Origin: Microbacterium sp. Marseille-Q6965 | GTDB lineage: Bacteria; Actinomycetota; Actinomycetes; Actinomycetales; Microbacteriaceae | DNA: 64,000 nucleotides | NCBI RefSeq assembly: GCF_946151065.1 | Contig: NZ_CAMGZA010000002.1 | Span: forward strand, 62,001 to 126,000 | Direction of reading: 5' to 3' | Part shown: positions 1 to 9,029 of the stretch, piece by piece | Layout of the letters: each line of letters starts with the position of its first letter | Position numbering within the stretch: the stretch's first letter is position 1 | The notes under the pieces: model-generated | What the model was told of the DNA's origin: nothing | The model's database searches: none | What the model saw: only the letters and a program-made list of their open reading frames with translations | Program-made: the position numbers and the translations under genes

Positions 1-566
1 GCGGCAAGGCCTTCGCGGCCTGGCTCGCGCAGCAGGGCGCCGCGGGCGTGTTCAACCCCAACATCGACGGCGACCTCGCGCGCGAGAACTTCAACGCCGG
101 CAAGGCCCCCTTCTTCCTCACCGGCCCCTGGAACGTGCCGTCCGCGCAGGAGGCGGGGCTCGACGTGGCCGTCGACCCGATCCCGGCTCCCGGCCCCAAC
201 CCGGCGCAGCCGTTCGTCGGCGTGCAGGGCTTCTTCCTGAGCGCCAAGAGCGAGAACGTCGTGGCCGCGACGAACTTCCTCACCAACTACGTCGGATCGG
301 AGGAGGTGCAGACCGCGCTGTACGAGGTCGGCGGTCGTGCGCCGGCCCTCACCGCGGCGTTCGAGGCCGCCGTGGCGGACGACCCCATCGTCGCCGGGTT
401 CGGTCAGGTCGGCGCGCAGGCGGTGCCCATGCCGAGCATTCCGGAGATGGGCGCGGTCTGGGAGTTCTGGGGCGTGACCGAGACGGCGATCGTCAAGGGG
501 GAGGGCGACCCGGCGCAGCTGTGGCAGAAGATGTCCGACGACATCGCCGCGGCCGTCAACGGCTGA
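1..566 (+). CDS. malE: Maltose/maltodextrin ABC transporter substrate-binding protein, C-terminal part
   Basis: The gene enters from the left edge; the reading frame starts at base 3 and the true start lies outside the window. The visible 187 residues look like the C-terminal lobe of a family 1 extracellular sugar-binding protein: an aromatic ligand-side stretch (FFLTGPWNVPS), then GVQGFFLSAKS and a helical C-terminus containing VWEFWGVTETAIV. It would bind maltodextrins outside the membrane and pass them to the MalF/MalG pair directly downstream. The sugar specificity is inferred from the neighbouring GH13 enzyme. A strong hairpin separates it from malF, as is common after a highly expressed binding-protein gene. 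Confidence 0.85.
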   Translation, partial: GKAFAAWLAQQGAAGVFNPNIDGDLARENFNAGKAPFFLTGPWNVPSAQEAGLDVAVDPIPAPGPNPAQPFVGVQGFFLSAKSENVVAATNFLTNYVGSEEVQTALYEVGGRAPALTAAFEAAVADDPIVAGFGQVGAQAVPMPSIPEMGAVWEFWGVTETAIVKGEGDPAQLWQKMSDDIAAAVNG

Positions 567-579
567 TCGGAGCACGAAA

Positions 580-613
580 CGACCGGGTGGCGGCCGTCGC
601 CGCCACCCGGTCG
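580..613 (+). terminator. Hairpin between malE and malF
   Basis: A perfect 15-bp inverted repeat (580-594 and 599-613) with a 4-nt loop lies in the malE-malF gap. It has no T-run, so it probably works as a partial terminator or as a 3' stabiliser that lets the binding protein be made in excess of the permease. Confidence 0.7.
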
Positions 614-647
614 CCTCCCGACACGTCCCTCGGCTCAGGAGACCCGC

Positions 648-2249
648 ATGACCTCGGCCCCACTCGCCACCCGTGAGCGCGCCTCGCGCCGCGCCGCCCG
701 CATCGCCGAAGCCGCCGGCGGCGGCTGGAAGCTCGTGCTCCTCAAGATCCTCGTGCTCGGCGTCGTCGACGCGCTCGCCGTGTACGCCGCGCTCGTGCTC
801 TTCGCCGCGAGTGATGTCGTCGTCGGAGCGATCGTGGTGCTCGCCGCCATCGTCGTCAACGTCATCTACTTCCGTCGCGGCGGCCTGCCGCCGAAGTACC
901 TGGCGCCGGGGCTCATCTTCCTGCTCGTCTTCCAGATCTTCGTCGTCCTCTACTCGGGGTACGTCGCCTTCACGAACTACGGCACGGGGCACAACAGCAC
1001 CAAGGAGGACGCCGTCGAGGCGATCCTGCTGCAGAACCAGGAGCGTGTTCCCGACTCGCCGTCCTACCCGCTCACGGTGGTCGAGGGTTTCGGCGGAGAG
1101 CTGTCGTTCCTCGTCACCACGCCCGACGGAGACGCGCTGCTGGGAGGCGCCGAGCGCCCCCTCGAGCCCGTGCCCGATGCCACGTTCGAGGGTGACAGGG
1201 CCGTCGCGGCCCCCGGGTACACCTCGCTCGACCTGCAGGGTCTGCTCGCGCGGCAGAACGACATCGCCTCCCTCGCCGTGCCGGTCAGCGACGACCCCAA
1301 CGAAGGCACGCTGCGCACACAGGACGGCCTCACGGCGTTCTCGTACGTGTCGCGCTACGCCTACGACGCCGAGGCGGAGACGATGACCGACACCCAGGGC
1401 GGTGAGGTGTACACCGACCGAGGGACGGGCGCGTTCGTCGCGGAGGACGGCACCGAACTGCTGCCCGGGTGGCGCATCAACGTCGGCTTCGACAACTTCG
1501 TGCGCGCCTTCGGCGACGAGTCGATCCGTGGCCCCTTCCTCGGGGTGACCGTGTGGACGTTCGCGTTCGCGTTCCTGTCGGTGGCGACGACGTTCCTGCT
1601 GGGGCTCTTCCTCGCCGTCGTCTTCAACGATCCGCGCATGCGCAGCCGCCGGTACTACCGCGTCATCATGATCCTGCCGTACGCGTTCCCCGGGTTCCTC
1701 TCGGCGCTCGTGTGGGCGGGCATGCTCAACCAGGAGTTCGGGTTCGTCAACACGGTGCTCTTCGGGGGCGCCGAGATCCCGTGGCTGACGAACGAGTGGC
1801 TCGCCAAGCTGAGCATCCTCACGGTCAACCTCTGGCTCGGGTTCCCCTACATGTTCCTCGTCACGACGGGGGCGCTGCAGTCCATCCCCGACGAGCTCAG
1901 CGAGGCCGCCCAGATGGACGGCGCGACGCCGTTCCAGGCGTTCCGCATGATCAAGATGCCGCTGCTGCTCGTCTCGGTCGCACCGCTGCTGATCTCGTCG
2001 TTCGCGTTCAACTTCAACAACTTCAACCTCATCTACATGCTCACCGGCGGAGGTCCGCGCGACGTCGATGCGGGCATCAACGTCGGCAGCACCGACATCC
2101 TGATCTCGATGGTGTACAAGGTGGCGTTCGTCGGCGCGAACCGCGACTACGGTCTGGCGAGCGCGTTCTCGATCATCATCTTCATCCTGGTCGCGACCAT
2201 CTCGGTCATCGCGTTCCGGCGCACGAAGACGCTCGAGGAGCTGAACTGA
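648..2249 (+). CDS. malF: Maltose-type ABC transporter permease MalF
   Basis: This 533-residue membrane protein has a cytoplasmic N-terminus, three hydrophobic segments at about residues 25-110, and a large outside loop (about 120-280), which is the hallmark of MalF compared with ordinary sugar permeases. The transmembrane core follows. The ATPase-contact EAA loop reads EAAQMDGATPFQAFRMIKMP. It would form the maltodextrin channel with MalG. No ATPase gene is in the window, so an MsiK/MalK-type ATPase encoded elsewhere is expected, as is usual in actinobacteria. The ATG follows a CAGGAGA ribosome site. Confidence 0.92.
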   Translation: MTSAPLATRERASRRAARIAEAAGGGWKLVLLKILVLGVVDALAVYAALVLFAASDVVVGAIVVLAAIVVNVIYFRRGGLPPKYLAPGLIFLLVFQIFVVLYSGYVAFTNYGTGHNSTKEDAVEAILLQNQERVPDSPSYPLTVVEGFGGELSFLVTTPDGDALLGGAERPLEPVPDATFEGDRAVAAPGYTSLDLQGLLARQNDIASLAVPVSDDPNEGTLRTQDGLTAFSYVSRYAYDAEAETMTDTQGGEVYTDRGTGAFVAEDGTELLPGWRINVGFDNFVRAFGDESIRGPFLGVTVWTFAFAFLSVATTFLLGLFLAVVFNDPRMRSRRYYRVIMILPYAFPGFLSALVWAGMLNQEFGFVNTVLFGGAEIPWLTNEWLAKLSILTVNLWLGFPYMFLVTTGALQSIPDELSEAAQMDGATPFQAFRMIKMPLLLVSVAPLLISSFAFNFNNFNLIYMLTGGGPRDVDAGINVGSTDILISMVYKVAFVGANRDYGLASAFSIIIFILVATISVIAFRRTKTLEELN

Positions 2250-2250
2250 C

Positions 2251-3204
2251 ATGAGCGACATCACGATCACCCGCGACCTCGCGCAGAACGCGCCCGGCGC
2301 CACGCGACTGCTCACGACCGTGCCGGAGGGCGGGGCTCCCCATCCGAAGCGGCCGTTCCGGGTGTGGTTCCGCCAGACCGGGTGGCGGCACATCGTCGGC
2401 GTCGCGATGCTCGTCTTCGCCGCGTTCCCGCTGCTCTACGTGCTCTCGGCATCGCTCAACCCGGGCGGCACGCTGATGACCGCCAACTCCCTGTTCTCGA
2501 ACGTCAGCCCCGGCAGCTACGTGGAACTGTTCCAGCGGCCTCAGCAGCCGTACGCCGCATGGTTCCTCAACACCCTCGTGATCGGTCTGACCTCGGCGGC
2601 GGGAACCGTGCTGCTCGGCGCGCTCGCCGCGTACGCGTTCTCGCGCATGCGGTTCACGGGGCGGCGCTTCGGGCTGATCACCCTGCTGCTCGTGCAGATG
2701 TTCCCGCAGCTGCTGGCGATGGTCGCCATCTTCCTGCTCATGTCGGCGATCGACGAGATCTTCCCCGGTTTCGGGCTGAACAGCCAGATCGGCCTGATCA
2801 TGGTGTACCTGGGGGGCGCGCTGGGCGTGAACACGTATCTCATGTACGGCTTCTTCAACACCGTGCCGTCGTCGATCGACGAGGCCGCCAAGCTGGACGG
2901 CGCCGGCCACGCGCGCATCTTCTTCACGATCATCCTGCGGCTCGTCGCGCCCATCCTCGCCGTCGTCGGGCTGCTGTCGTTCCTCGGCACGATGAGCGAG
3001 TTCGTCATCGCATCGGTCATCCTCGTCGATCCCGAGAAGCAGACGCTGGCGGTGGGTCTGTACCAGTTCATCTCGCAGGAGACCTCCCGCAATTGGAGCG
3101 TGTTCGCCGCCGGCGCCGTGTTGGCCGCCATCATCCCGGTGGCGCTGTTCCTCGCGCTGCAGCGTTTCATCGTCGGCGGCCTCACCGCCGGTGCCGTAAA
3201 GTGA
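2251..3204 (+). CDS. malG: Maltose-type ABC transporter permease MalG
   Basis: This 317-residue permease starts one base after the malF stop. It has a long N-terminal cytoplasmic leader, a first membrane segment near residues 50-72 and five more, and the EAA loop EAAKLDGAGHARIFFTIILR that docks the ATPase. Its length matches MalG/GanQ-type permeases. Tight spacing with malF and the downstream glycosidase gene supports one transcript for uptake and hydrolysis of alpha-glucans. Confidence 0.92.
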   Translation: MSDITITRDLAQNAPGATRLLTTVPEGGAPHPKRPFRVWFRQTGWRHIVGVAMLVFAAFPLLYVLSASLNPGGTLMTANSLFSNVSPGSYVELFQRPQQPYAAWFLNTLVIGLTSAAGTVLLGALAAYAFSRMRFTGRRFGLITLLLVQMFPQLLAMVAIFLLMSAIDEIFPGFGLNSQIGLIMVYLGGALGVNTYLMYGFFNTVPSSIDEAAKLDGAGHARIFFTIILRLVAPILAVVGLLSFLGTMSEFVIASVILVDPEKQTLAVGLYQFISQETSRNWSVFAAGAVLAAIIPVALFLALQRFIVGGLTAGAVK

Positions 3205-3242
3205 GCGCCCCGCTCCGTCCCCGTCGCGCTGAAAGGACCGCC

Positions 3243-5141
3243 ATGCCGCTGCCCCACCACGACGGCTCGCCGCTGTACGTGTCGAACGCCGCCCCCGAAC
3301 TCGGCGAGCAGGTGCACGTGCGCCTGCGGGTGCCGCAGGGCTACGGCCCGCTCCGCGAGGTGCGCACGCGCTCCAACCCGGATCACGAGCCCGAGTGGAC
3401 CGAGGCCGTGCGGATCGGTGAGGCGGACGGCTGGGAGTGGTGGGAGGCGCCCGTCACCGTGCGCAACCGGCGCCACGGTTACCGGTGGCTGCTCGTGCAC
3501 GAGTCGGGCGAGGCGGAATGGCTGAACCAGACCGGACTGCACCGCATCGAGACCCTCGACGCCGAGGACTTCGCGCTCGTGGCCTATCCCGCCCCGCCCA
3601 CGTGGCTCAACGACGCGGTGATGTACCAGATCTTCCCCGACCGCTTTGCGCGCTCGGCCTCCGCAGACGAGCGGGAGGTCCCGGACTGGGCCATTCCCGC
3701 CGCGTGGGACGATCCGGTCGATCCCGTCATGCCGGCCCGCAGCCAGCAGTTCTACGGCGGCGACCTCGACGGCATCGTCGAGCGTCTCGACCATCTCGAG
3801 CGCCTGGGCGTCGACCTCATCTACCTCACCCCGATCTTCCCGGCCGCCTCCAACCACCGCTACGACGCGTCGAGCTTCGACCGCGTGGACCCGCTGCTGG
3901 GCGGGGACGAGGCCTATGTGCGGCTCATCGAAGCCGCACACGCGCGGGGCATGCGGGTCATCGGCGACCTCACGAGCAACCACTCGGGGGACCGGCACGA
4001 GTGGTTCCGGTCGGCGCACGGCAACCCCGGCGCGCCGACGGAGACCTTCTATTACTTCCGCGACGCCAACAACACCGAGTACGAGTCGTGGCTGGGCACA
4101 CCCACGCTGCCCAAGTTCGACTGGTCGTCGGCCGAGCTGCGGCGTCGCTTCATCACCGACGACGACTCGGTGGTGGCGCGGTGGCTGAAGCCACCCTTCG
4201 GGATCGACGGATGGCGCATCGACGTGGCGAACATGACGGGCCGCCTCGGCGACATCGACCTCAACGGCGAGGTACGCCGGCTGCTGCGCGAGACGATGCT
4301 GCGGATCAATCCGGACGCGGTCCTGCTCGGGGAGTCCACCAACGACGCCGCCAGCGACCTGCAGGGCGACGGCTGGCACGGCGCGATGACCTACCCGCCG
4401 TTCACGCGGCCGCTGTGGGGGTGGCTCAGCCAGCCGACCGGGCAGGCGTACCTCGACGCCGACGGCGAGGAACGCACGGAGCCGTGGTTCTTCGGGCAGC
4501 CGCTCGGCGGCATCCCGCGCTACACCGCCCGCGAGTTCGTCGCGGCGATGACCCGCTTCACGGCCGGGATCCCGTGGCGCGTGCGGCTGGGCAGCATGCA
4601 GGCCCTCGACACCCACGACACCGCCCGCTTCGCCACGAACGCTCCGCCGGACGTGGTGCCCGTGGCGGTGGGGCTGTCGATGACGCTGCCGGGCGTGCCG
4701 GTGCTGTTCGCCGGTGACGAGTTCGGGCTCGTCGGCGCGGACGGCGAGAGTGCGCGCACACCGATCCCCTGGGGCAGCGAGGACCAGCCCGAGATCGCCG
4801 CGCGCCTGGAGCTGTACCGCGACCTGATCGCGCTGCGGCGCGAGCACCCCGCGCTCGCCACGGGCGGGCTGCGCATCATCGGCGTGGCCGACGACGGCTT
4901 CGCGTTCGTCCGGGAGTCGGCGGACGAGACGGTCCTCGTCGTGGCCGCGTCCGGTCCGTTCTCGGCCGAAATCGACGAGGCGACGGTGCCGGGGATCGGC
5001 AGCGCCACCCGCCGCTACGGCGACCTCGAGATCGAGAACGGCTCGGTGCGGGCGGACGGTCCGGCCTTCGCCGTCTGGACGCTGCCCGGCGTCGCCGCCC
5101 CGGGTGTCGGCGCGAGCGAGCCGGGGCCGGGCACCGCGTGA
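3243..5141 (+). CDS. GH13 glycosidase, cyclomaltodextrinase/neopullulanase-like
   Basis: A 632-residue alpha-amylase-family enzyme. An N-terminal domain of about 115 residues precedes the (beta/alpha)8 barrel, as in cyclomaltodextrinases and neopullulanases. Visible catalytic signatures are YQIFPDRF, GVDLIYLTPIFP, GDLTSNHSGD, the nucleophile region GIDGWRIDVANM, the acid/base Glu in LLGESTND and the LDTHDTAR site. No signal peptide is visible, so it acts in the cytoplasm on imported maltodextrins or cyclodextrins. It starts 38 bases after malG and its end overlaps the next gene. The exact substrate cannot be told from sequence alone. Confidence 0.88.
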   Translation: MPLPHHDGSPLYVSNAAPELGEQVHVRLRVPQGYGPLREVRTRSNPDHEPEWTEAVRIGEADGWEWWEAPVTVRNRRHGYRWLLVHESGEAEWLNQTGLHRIETLDAEDFALVAYPAPPTWLNDAVMYQIFPDRFARSASADEREVPDWAIPAAWDDPVDPVMPARSQQFYGGDLDGIVERLDHLERLGVDLIYLTPIFPAASNHRYDASSFDRVDPLLGGDEAYVRLIEAAHARGMRVIGDLTSNHSGDRHEWFRSAHGNPGAPTETFYYFRDANNTEYESWLGTPTLPKFDWSSAELRRRFITDDDSVVARWLKPPFGIDGWRIDVANMTGRLGDIDLNGEVRRLLRETMLRINPDAVLLGESTNDAASDLQGDGWHGAMTYPPFTRPLWGWLSQPTGQAYLDADGEERTEPWFFGQPLGGIPRYTAREFVAAMTRFTAGIPWRVRLGSMQALDTHDTARFATNAPPDVVPVAVGLSMTLPGVPVLFAGDEFGLVGADGESARTPIPWGSEDQPEIAARLELYRDLIALRREHPALATGGLRIIGVADDGFAFVRESADETVLVVAASGPFSAEIDEATVPGIGSATRRYGDLEIENGSVRADGPAFAVWTLPGVAAPGVGASEPGPGTA

Positions 5142-5926
5142 GCCGAGGGAGCGGGCGGTACGAGGAGCGCATCGCCGCGCTCGCCGCCGCCGTGCGGGAG
5201 CACCCGGACCTGGTCGGTCTCGTGCTGCTCGGGTCGGCGTCCGACGACGCGGCCGCGAGGCGCGATGAGTGGTCTGATCACGACTTCTTCGCCCTCGTCC
5301 GCGAGGGAGCGGGGCCCCGCGTGCGCCCCGACCTCGATTGGCTGCCCGACCGCGACGAGCTCGTGCTGACGGCTCGCGAGGGTGAGATCGGCTTCGCCGC
5401 GGTGTATGCCGACGGCCACGTGTTCGAGTTCGCGGTGGCCGAGACGGGTGAGCTCGGCGGCGCGCTCGTGAACGAGGCGACCGTGCACGTCGACGACCCC
5501 GCGGCCTCGGTCGCCGCCCTCGTCGCGCGCGGCCGCGAGAACGCGGCCGCCGCCGACCGGATCGATCCCGCCAACGAGGCGCGCCTCGTGCTCGTCAAGC
5601 TGCTCATCGGCGTCGGTCGCGTGCGCCGGGGCGAGGTGCTCGTGGGCGGCCAGATGATCCGAGGATGGGCCGTGCAGGCGCTCGCGCGCGCCATCCGCGG
5701 GCGGTTCCCGGAGCGGTCCAGCGCGGCCCGAGACCGTAACGACGCGCTGCGCCGGTTCGAGCACGACTTCCCCGAATGGGGGGAGCGCATCGCCGGGGCG
5801 CTCGTGCTGCCCGCGGAGGACGCGGCGCGGGCACTGTTCTCGATCGCGCGCGACGCCCTCGATGACGGGTGGCCCGGATTCCCGCGTGCGGCCGCCGCCG
5901 CCGTCGCGCGGCGCCTGGGCTGGTAG
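5138..5926 (+). CDS. Nucleotidyltransferase-fold protein
   Basis: A 262-residue protein whose GTG start overlaps the glycosidase stop (GTGA), so it is probably translationally coupled. Residues 25-52 carry the minimal nucleotidyltransferase signature: LVLLGSASDD, then about ten residues later SDHDFF, matching the G-S ... D-x-D metal-binding pattern. The rest resembles the helical part of aminoglycoside-nucleotidyltransferase-like proteins. The substrate is unknown. Placement at the end of a maltodextrin operon is unusual and may only reflect read-through expression. Confidence 0.7.
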   Translation: MSRGSGRYEERIAALAAAVREHPDLVGLVLLGSASDDAAARRDEWSDHDFFALVREGAGPRVRPDLDWLPDRDELVLTAREGEIGFAAVYADGHVFEFAVAETGELGGALVNEATVHVDDPAASVAALVARGRENAAAADRIDPANEARLVLVKLLIGVGRVRRGEVLVGGQMIRGWAVQALARAIRGRFPERSSAARDRNDALRRFEHDFPEWGERIAGALVLPAEDAARALFSIARDALDDGWPGFPRAAAAAVARRLGW

Positions 5927-6070
5927 GCCGATCGGGCGGCGAGCCGCAAGGGCTTGACCCTGTGGTGGATGCGGCCGAGCCTGGCGGTACTGCAGACCGA
6001 CAGCCGCCGGCGTCGGCATCGCCCCCGCCGTGGTGTGGCGGGCGCCCCGCCGGCCGAGGAAGGAGGCGCC

Positions 6071-7786
6071 GTGGAGGCATCGCATCCGTGGAGCGACCGG
6101 CCGTGGACCGCACAGTACGCGCAGGGCGTGCCCGATGACATCGGGGAGGTGACCGAGTCGCTCGTCGACATGATGGCGCGCAGCGTGCGCGCATACCGGC
6201 GCCGGCCCGCCCTGGTGTTCTTCGGTGCGACGACCGACTACCGCGAGCTCGGCGAGCGGATCGAGCGGGCGGCGGAGGGGCTGCGCCGACTCGGTGTGCG
6301 CAAGGGGGATCGTGTGGCACTCGTGCTGCCGAACTGCCCCCAGCACGTGGTGGCCTTCTACGCGGTGCTGCGCCTGGGCGCGATCGTCGTCGAGCACAAC
6401 CCGCTCTACACCCCGCGGGAATTGCGCCACCAGTTCGAGGATCACGAGGCGCGGGTCGCGGTCGTCTGGGACAAGGCGTGCGACGCCGTCGCGGAACTGC
6501 CGCGGGACGCGCGGCCGCGCACGATCGTCTCCGTCGACCTCACGGAGGAGCTGCCGCTCGGCCGCCGGCTCGCCCTGCGGCTGCCCGTCAAGAAGGCGCG
6601 GGAAGCGCGCCAGCGGCTCACTGCTCGGCCGAGGGCGCGCGGGCTGGTGCCGTGGCGCCGGCTCGTCTCGGGCCGACGGCTCTCGCGGCGGCACCCGCGA
6701 CCTGCGGTGGACGACATCGCGCTGCTGCAGTACACGAGCGGAACGACGGGCGACCCCAAGGGCGTGATCCTCACCCACCGCAACCTGCGCGCCAACGCGA
6801 TGCAGGGGCGCGCATGGGTGCCCGGCCTGCGCGAGGGCGAGGAGACCTTCTACGGTGTGCTGCCGCTGTTCCATGCGTACGGGCTCACGCTGTGCCTCAC
6901 CTTCGCCATGAGCATGGGCGCCAAGCTCGTGCTCTTCCCCACCTTCGACGTCGGTCTCGTCGCCGACGCCGCCAAGGCGGACCCGCCCACGTTCCTGCCG
7001 GCGGTGCCGCCCATCTACGACGCGCTCGCGCGCGCGGCCGGGCAGGGCGCGATCGATCTGTCGACCGTCCGCTTCGCCATCTCCGGCGCCATGAGCCTGC
7101 CGCTGGCAACCGTGCGGCGCTGGGAAGAGGCCAGCGGCGGTCTGCTGGTCGAGGGATACGGCATGACCGAGAGCTCTCCCGTCGCGCTCGGCAACCCCAT
7201 GGGGCCCACGCGGCGTCCGGGAACGGTCGGCGTGCCCTTCCCCGGTACCGAGATCCGCGTCGTCTCGCCCGACGACCCCGCCACCGACGTGCCCGCGGGG
7301 GAGCGCGGCGAACTGCTCGTGCGCGGTCCGCAGGTCTTCTCGGGATACTGGCGGCGTCCCGACGAGACGGCGCAGACGTTGCTGCCCGGCGGCTGGGCGC
7401 GCACGGGCGACATCGTCACGGTGGCCGAGGACGGCTTCGTCACGGTGGTGGACCGCATCAAGGAGCTCATCATCACGGGCGGGTTCAACGTGGCCCCGCG
7501 CGAGGTGGAGGAGACGCTCGAGGCCCACCCCGATGTGGAGGCGGCCGCCGTGGTCGGCCTGCGGCGCCCTGACGGCGCCGAGCAGGTGGCGGCAGCCGTC
7601 GAGGTGCGTGAGGGGCGGACCTTCGACGCCGCGGCGCTGCGCGACTACTGCCGCACGCATCTTGCCGCCTACAAGGTGCCCCGCCGCATCGTGCAGATGG
7701 ACCGGCTGCCGCGCTCGCTCGTCGGAAAGGTGCTGCGGCGCGAGGTCCGGGAGCGCATGGCGGGGGAGGAGGCACGGCGACCGTAG
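6071..7786 (+). CDS. AMP-dependent acyl-CoA ligase (long-chain fatty acid type)
   Basis: A 571-residue ANL-superfamily enzyme that adenylates a carboxylic acid and transfers it to CoA. It shows the P-loop-like A3 motif YTSGTTGDPKGV, the YGMTES motif, the GWARTGD motif and the C-terminal IKELIITGGFNVAPREVE hinge, with the catalytic lysine in RSLVGKVLRRE. The GTG at 6071 was chosen because GAGGAAGGAGG lies just upstream; earlier in-frame codons have no ribosome site. The adjacent alpha/beta hydrolase gene may act on the same acyl compounds. The chain length of the substrate is not visible. Confidence 0.88.
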   Translation: MEASHPWSDRPWTAQYAQGVPDDIGEVTESLVDMMARSVRAYRRRPALVFFGATTDYRELGERIERAAEGLRRLGVRKGDRVALVLPNCPQHVVAFYAVLRLGAIVVEHNPLYTPRELRHQFEDHEARVAVVWDKACDAVAELPRDARPRTIVSVDLTEELPLGRRLALRLPVKKAREARQRLTARPRARGLVPWRRLVSGRRLSRRHPRPAVDDIALLQYTSGTTGDPKGVILTHRNLRANAMQGRAWVPGLREGEETFYGVLPLFHAYGLTLCLTFAMSMGAKLVLFPTFDVGLVADAAKADPPTFLPAVPPIYDALARAAGQGAIDLSTVRFAISGAMSLPLATVRRWEEASGGLLVEGYGMTESSPVALGNPMGPTRRPGTVGVPFPGTEIRVVSPDDPATDVPAGERGELLVRGPQVFSGYWRRPDETAQTLLPGGWARTGDIVTVAEDGFVTVVDRIKELIITGGFNVAPREVEETLEAHPDVEAAAVVGLRRPDGAEQVAAAVEVREGRTFDAAALRDYCRTHLAAYKVPRRIVQMDRLPRSLVGKVLRREVRERMAGEEARRP

Positions 7787-7795
7787 GCTGGCCGC

Positions 7796-8797
7796 ATGTC
7801 GGAAGCGTGGCGGCCGGACGTCCTGGGAGCGGGATTCGAGCAGCGGACGCTGCCGCTCGGTACCGACTCCGAGGGCGAGGTCGTCGCCACGCTCGTGCGG
7901 CACCTGCCGCGAGGGCTGCGCCGCGCCGGCGAGCTCCGTGACGTCGATGTGCTGTACGTGCACGGGTGGTCGGACTACTTCTTCCAGCGCCGGCTCGCAC
8001 GGTTCTGGGCGGACCGCGGCGCCCGATTCTTCGCGCTCGACCTGCGCAAGTACGGCCGCAGCCTGCGCCACGGCCAGCGGCTGGGGTTCGTCGCCGACCT
8101 CGCCACCTACGACGAGGACATCGAGGCGGCCCTCGAGGCGATGGGAGACCGTCGCGGCCGCCGGCTGGTGCTCTTCGGGCATTCCACCGGTGGCCTGACG
8201 CTCAGCCTGTGGGCTGCCCGCCACCGGGAGCTCGTCGACGCGCTCGTGCTGAACGCGCCCTGGCTGGAGTTCCAGTTCGGCTTCGTCGGGCGGGCCGCGC
8301 TCGCCCCCGCGCTCGGGCTCGGCGCCCGGTTCCGCCCCCATGATCCCGTGCCGCAGGTCGACCTCGGCTTCTACTCGCGCGCACAGGAGGCCGCCGCCGA
8401 CCCCGACGACCCGATGGAGCCCGATCCGCGCTGGCGCCCGCACATCTCGGCCCCCGCCTCGACGGCGTGGCTCGACGCCGTGCTCGCCGGGCACGCGACC
8501 GTCGCCCGCGGGCTGGAGCTGGCGGCGCCCGTGTGCGTGCTGCTCTCGGCACGCAGCATCCTGCCCACGAGGTGGTCTGATGAGCTGAGCACGGTCGACA
8601 CGGTGCTGCAGGTCGACGCCATCGCGCGCGCGGCGCTGAAGCTCGGCGCATCGGTGACCGTGGAGCGGATCGCCGGCGCGCTGCACGACGTCTTCATCTC
8701 CCACAGGGAAGCTCGCGACGAGGCCTATGCGCGGCTGGACCGGTGGACCGACGGGTACCTGTCAAGGGACTCCCGGCGAGGCGGCGCGCGCCCGTAG
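7796..8797 (+). CDS. Alpha/beta hydrolase
   Basis: A 333-residue hydrolase-fold protein with the nucleophile elbow GHSTGG (Ser in FGHSTGGLTLSLWAA, near residue 127), an upstream YVHGWSDYFFQRR oxyanion-type loop, an acidic residue in the late strand region and a late His in GALHDVFIS. These fit a lysophospholipase or acyl-ester hydrolase. No signal peptide is seen. It begins 10 bases after the acyl-CoA ligase gene, so a shared lipid-related role is plausible. Confidence 0.82.
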   Translation: MSEAWRPDVLGAGFEQRTLPLGTDSEGEVVATLVRHLPRGLRRAGELRDVDVLYVHGWSDYFFQRRLARFWADRGARFFALDLRKYGRSLRHGQRLGFVADLATYDEDIEAALEAMGDRRGRRLVLFGHSTGGLTLSLWAARHRELVDALVLNAPWLEFQFGFVGRAALAPALGLGARFRPHDPVPQVDLGFYSRAQEAAADPDDPMEPDPRWRPHISAPASTAWLDAVLAGHATVARGLELAAPVCVLLSARSILPTRWSDELSTVDTVLQVDAIARAALKLGASVTVERIAGALHDVFISHREARDEAYARLDRWTDGYLSRDSRRGGARP

Positions 8798-8807
8798 CGT
8801 GGCACGC

Positions 8808-9029
8808 ATGATCAACGCATCGCATCAGACCCCCGGGACGGATGAGACCGGCATGACCGAGGACGAGAAGCGGCGCGACCAGCTGCTGGCCGCCCCCGAT
8901 GCCGTCGAGGAGGACGCGGCGCCCCGCATCGACGTGACCGAGCGCGACGGCGTCACGCGGATCGACGTGCGCGACGACGCCGCGGTGCGCCCCGGCGGCG
9001 TCGACGACGAGACCGAGGAGCCGGCCTAG
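8808..9029 (+). CDS. Small acidic hypothetical protein
   Basis: A 73-residue, strongly acidic protein (many Asp/Glu, sequence such as RIDVTERDGVTRIDVRDD) without cysteines or membrane segments. It follows the hydrolase by 10 bases and its stop overlaps the end of the convergent RpiR gene by 4 bases. No family is recognised. Confidence 0.5.
   Translation: MINASHQTPGTDETGMTEDEKRRDQLLAAPDAVEEDAAPRIDVTERDGVTRIDVRDDAAVRPGGVDDETEEPA

Noticed and set aside
2541..4847. Long minus-strand frame opposite the malG-glycosidase region
   Set aside because: No ribosome site and low-complexity composition typical of antisense frames; the plus-strand genes have clear family motifs.
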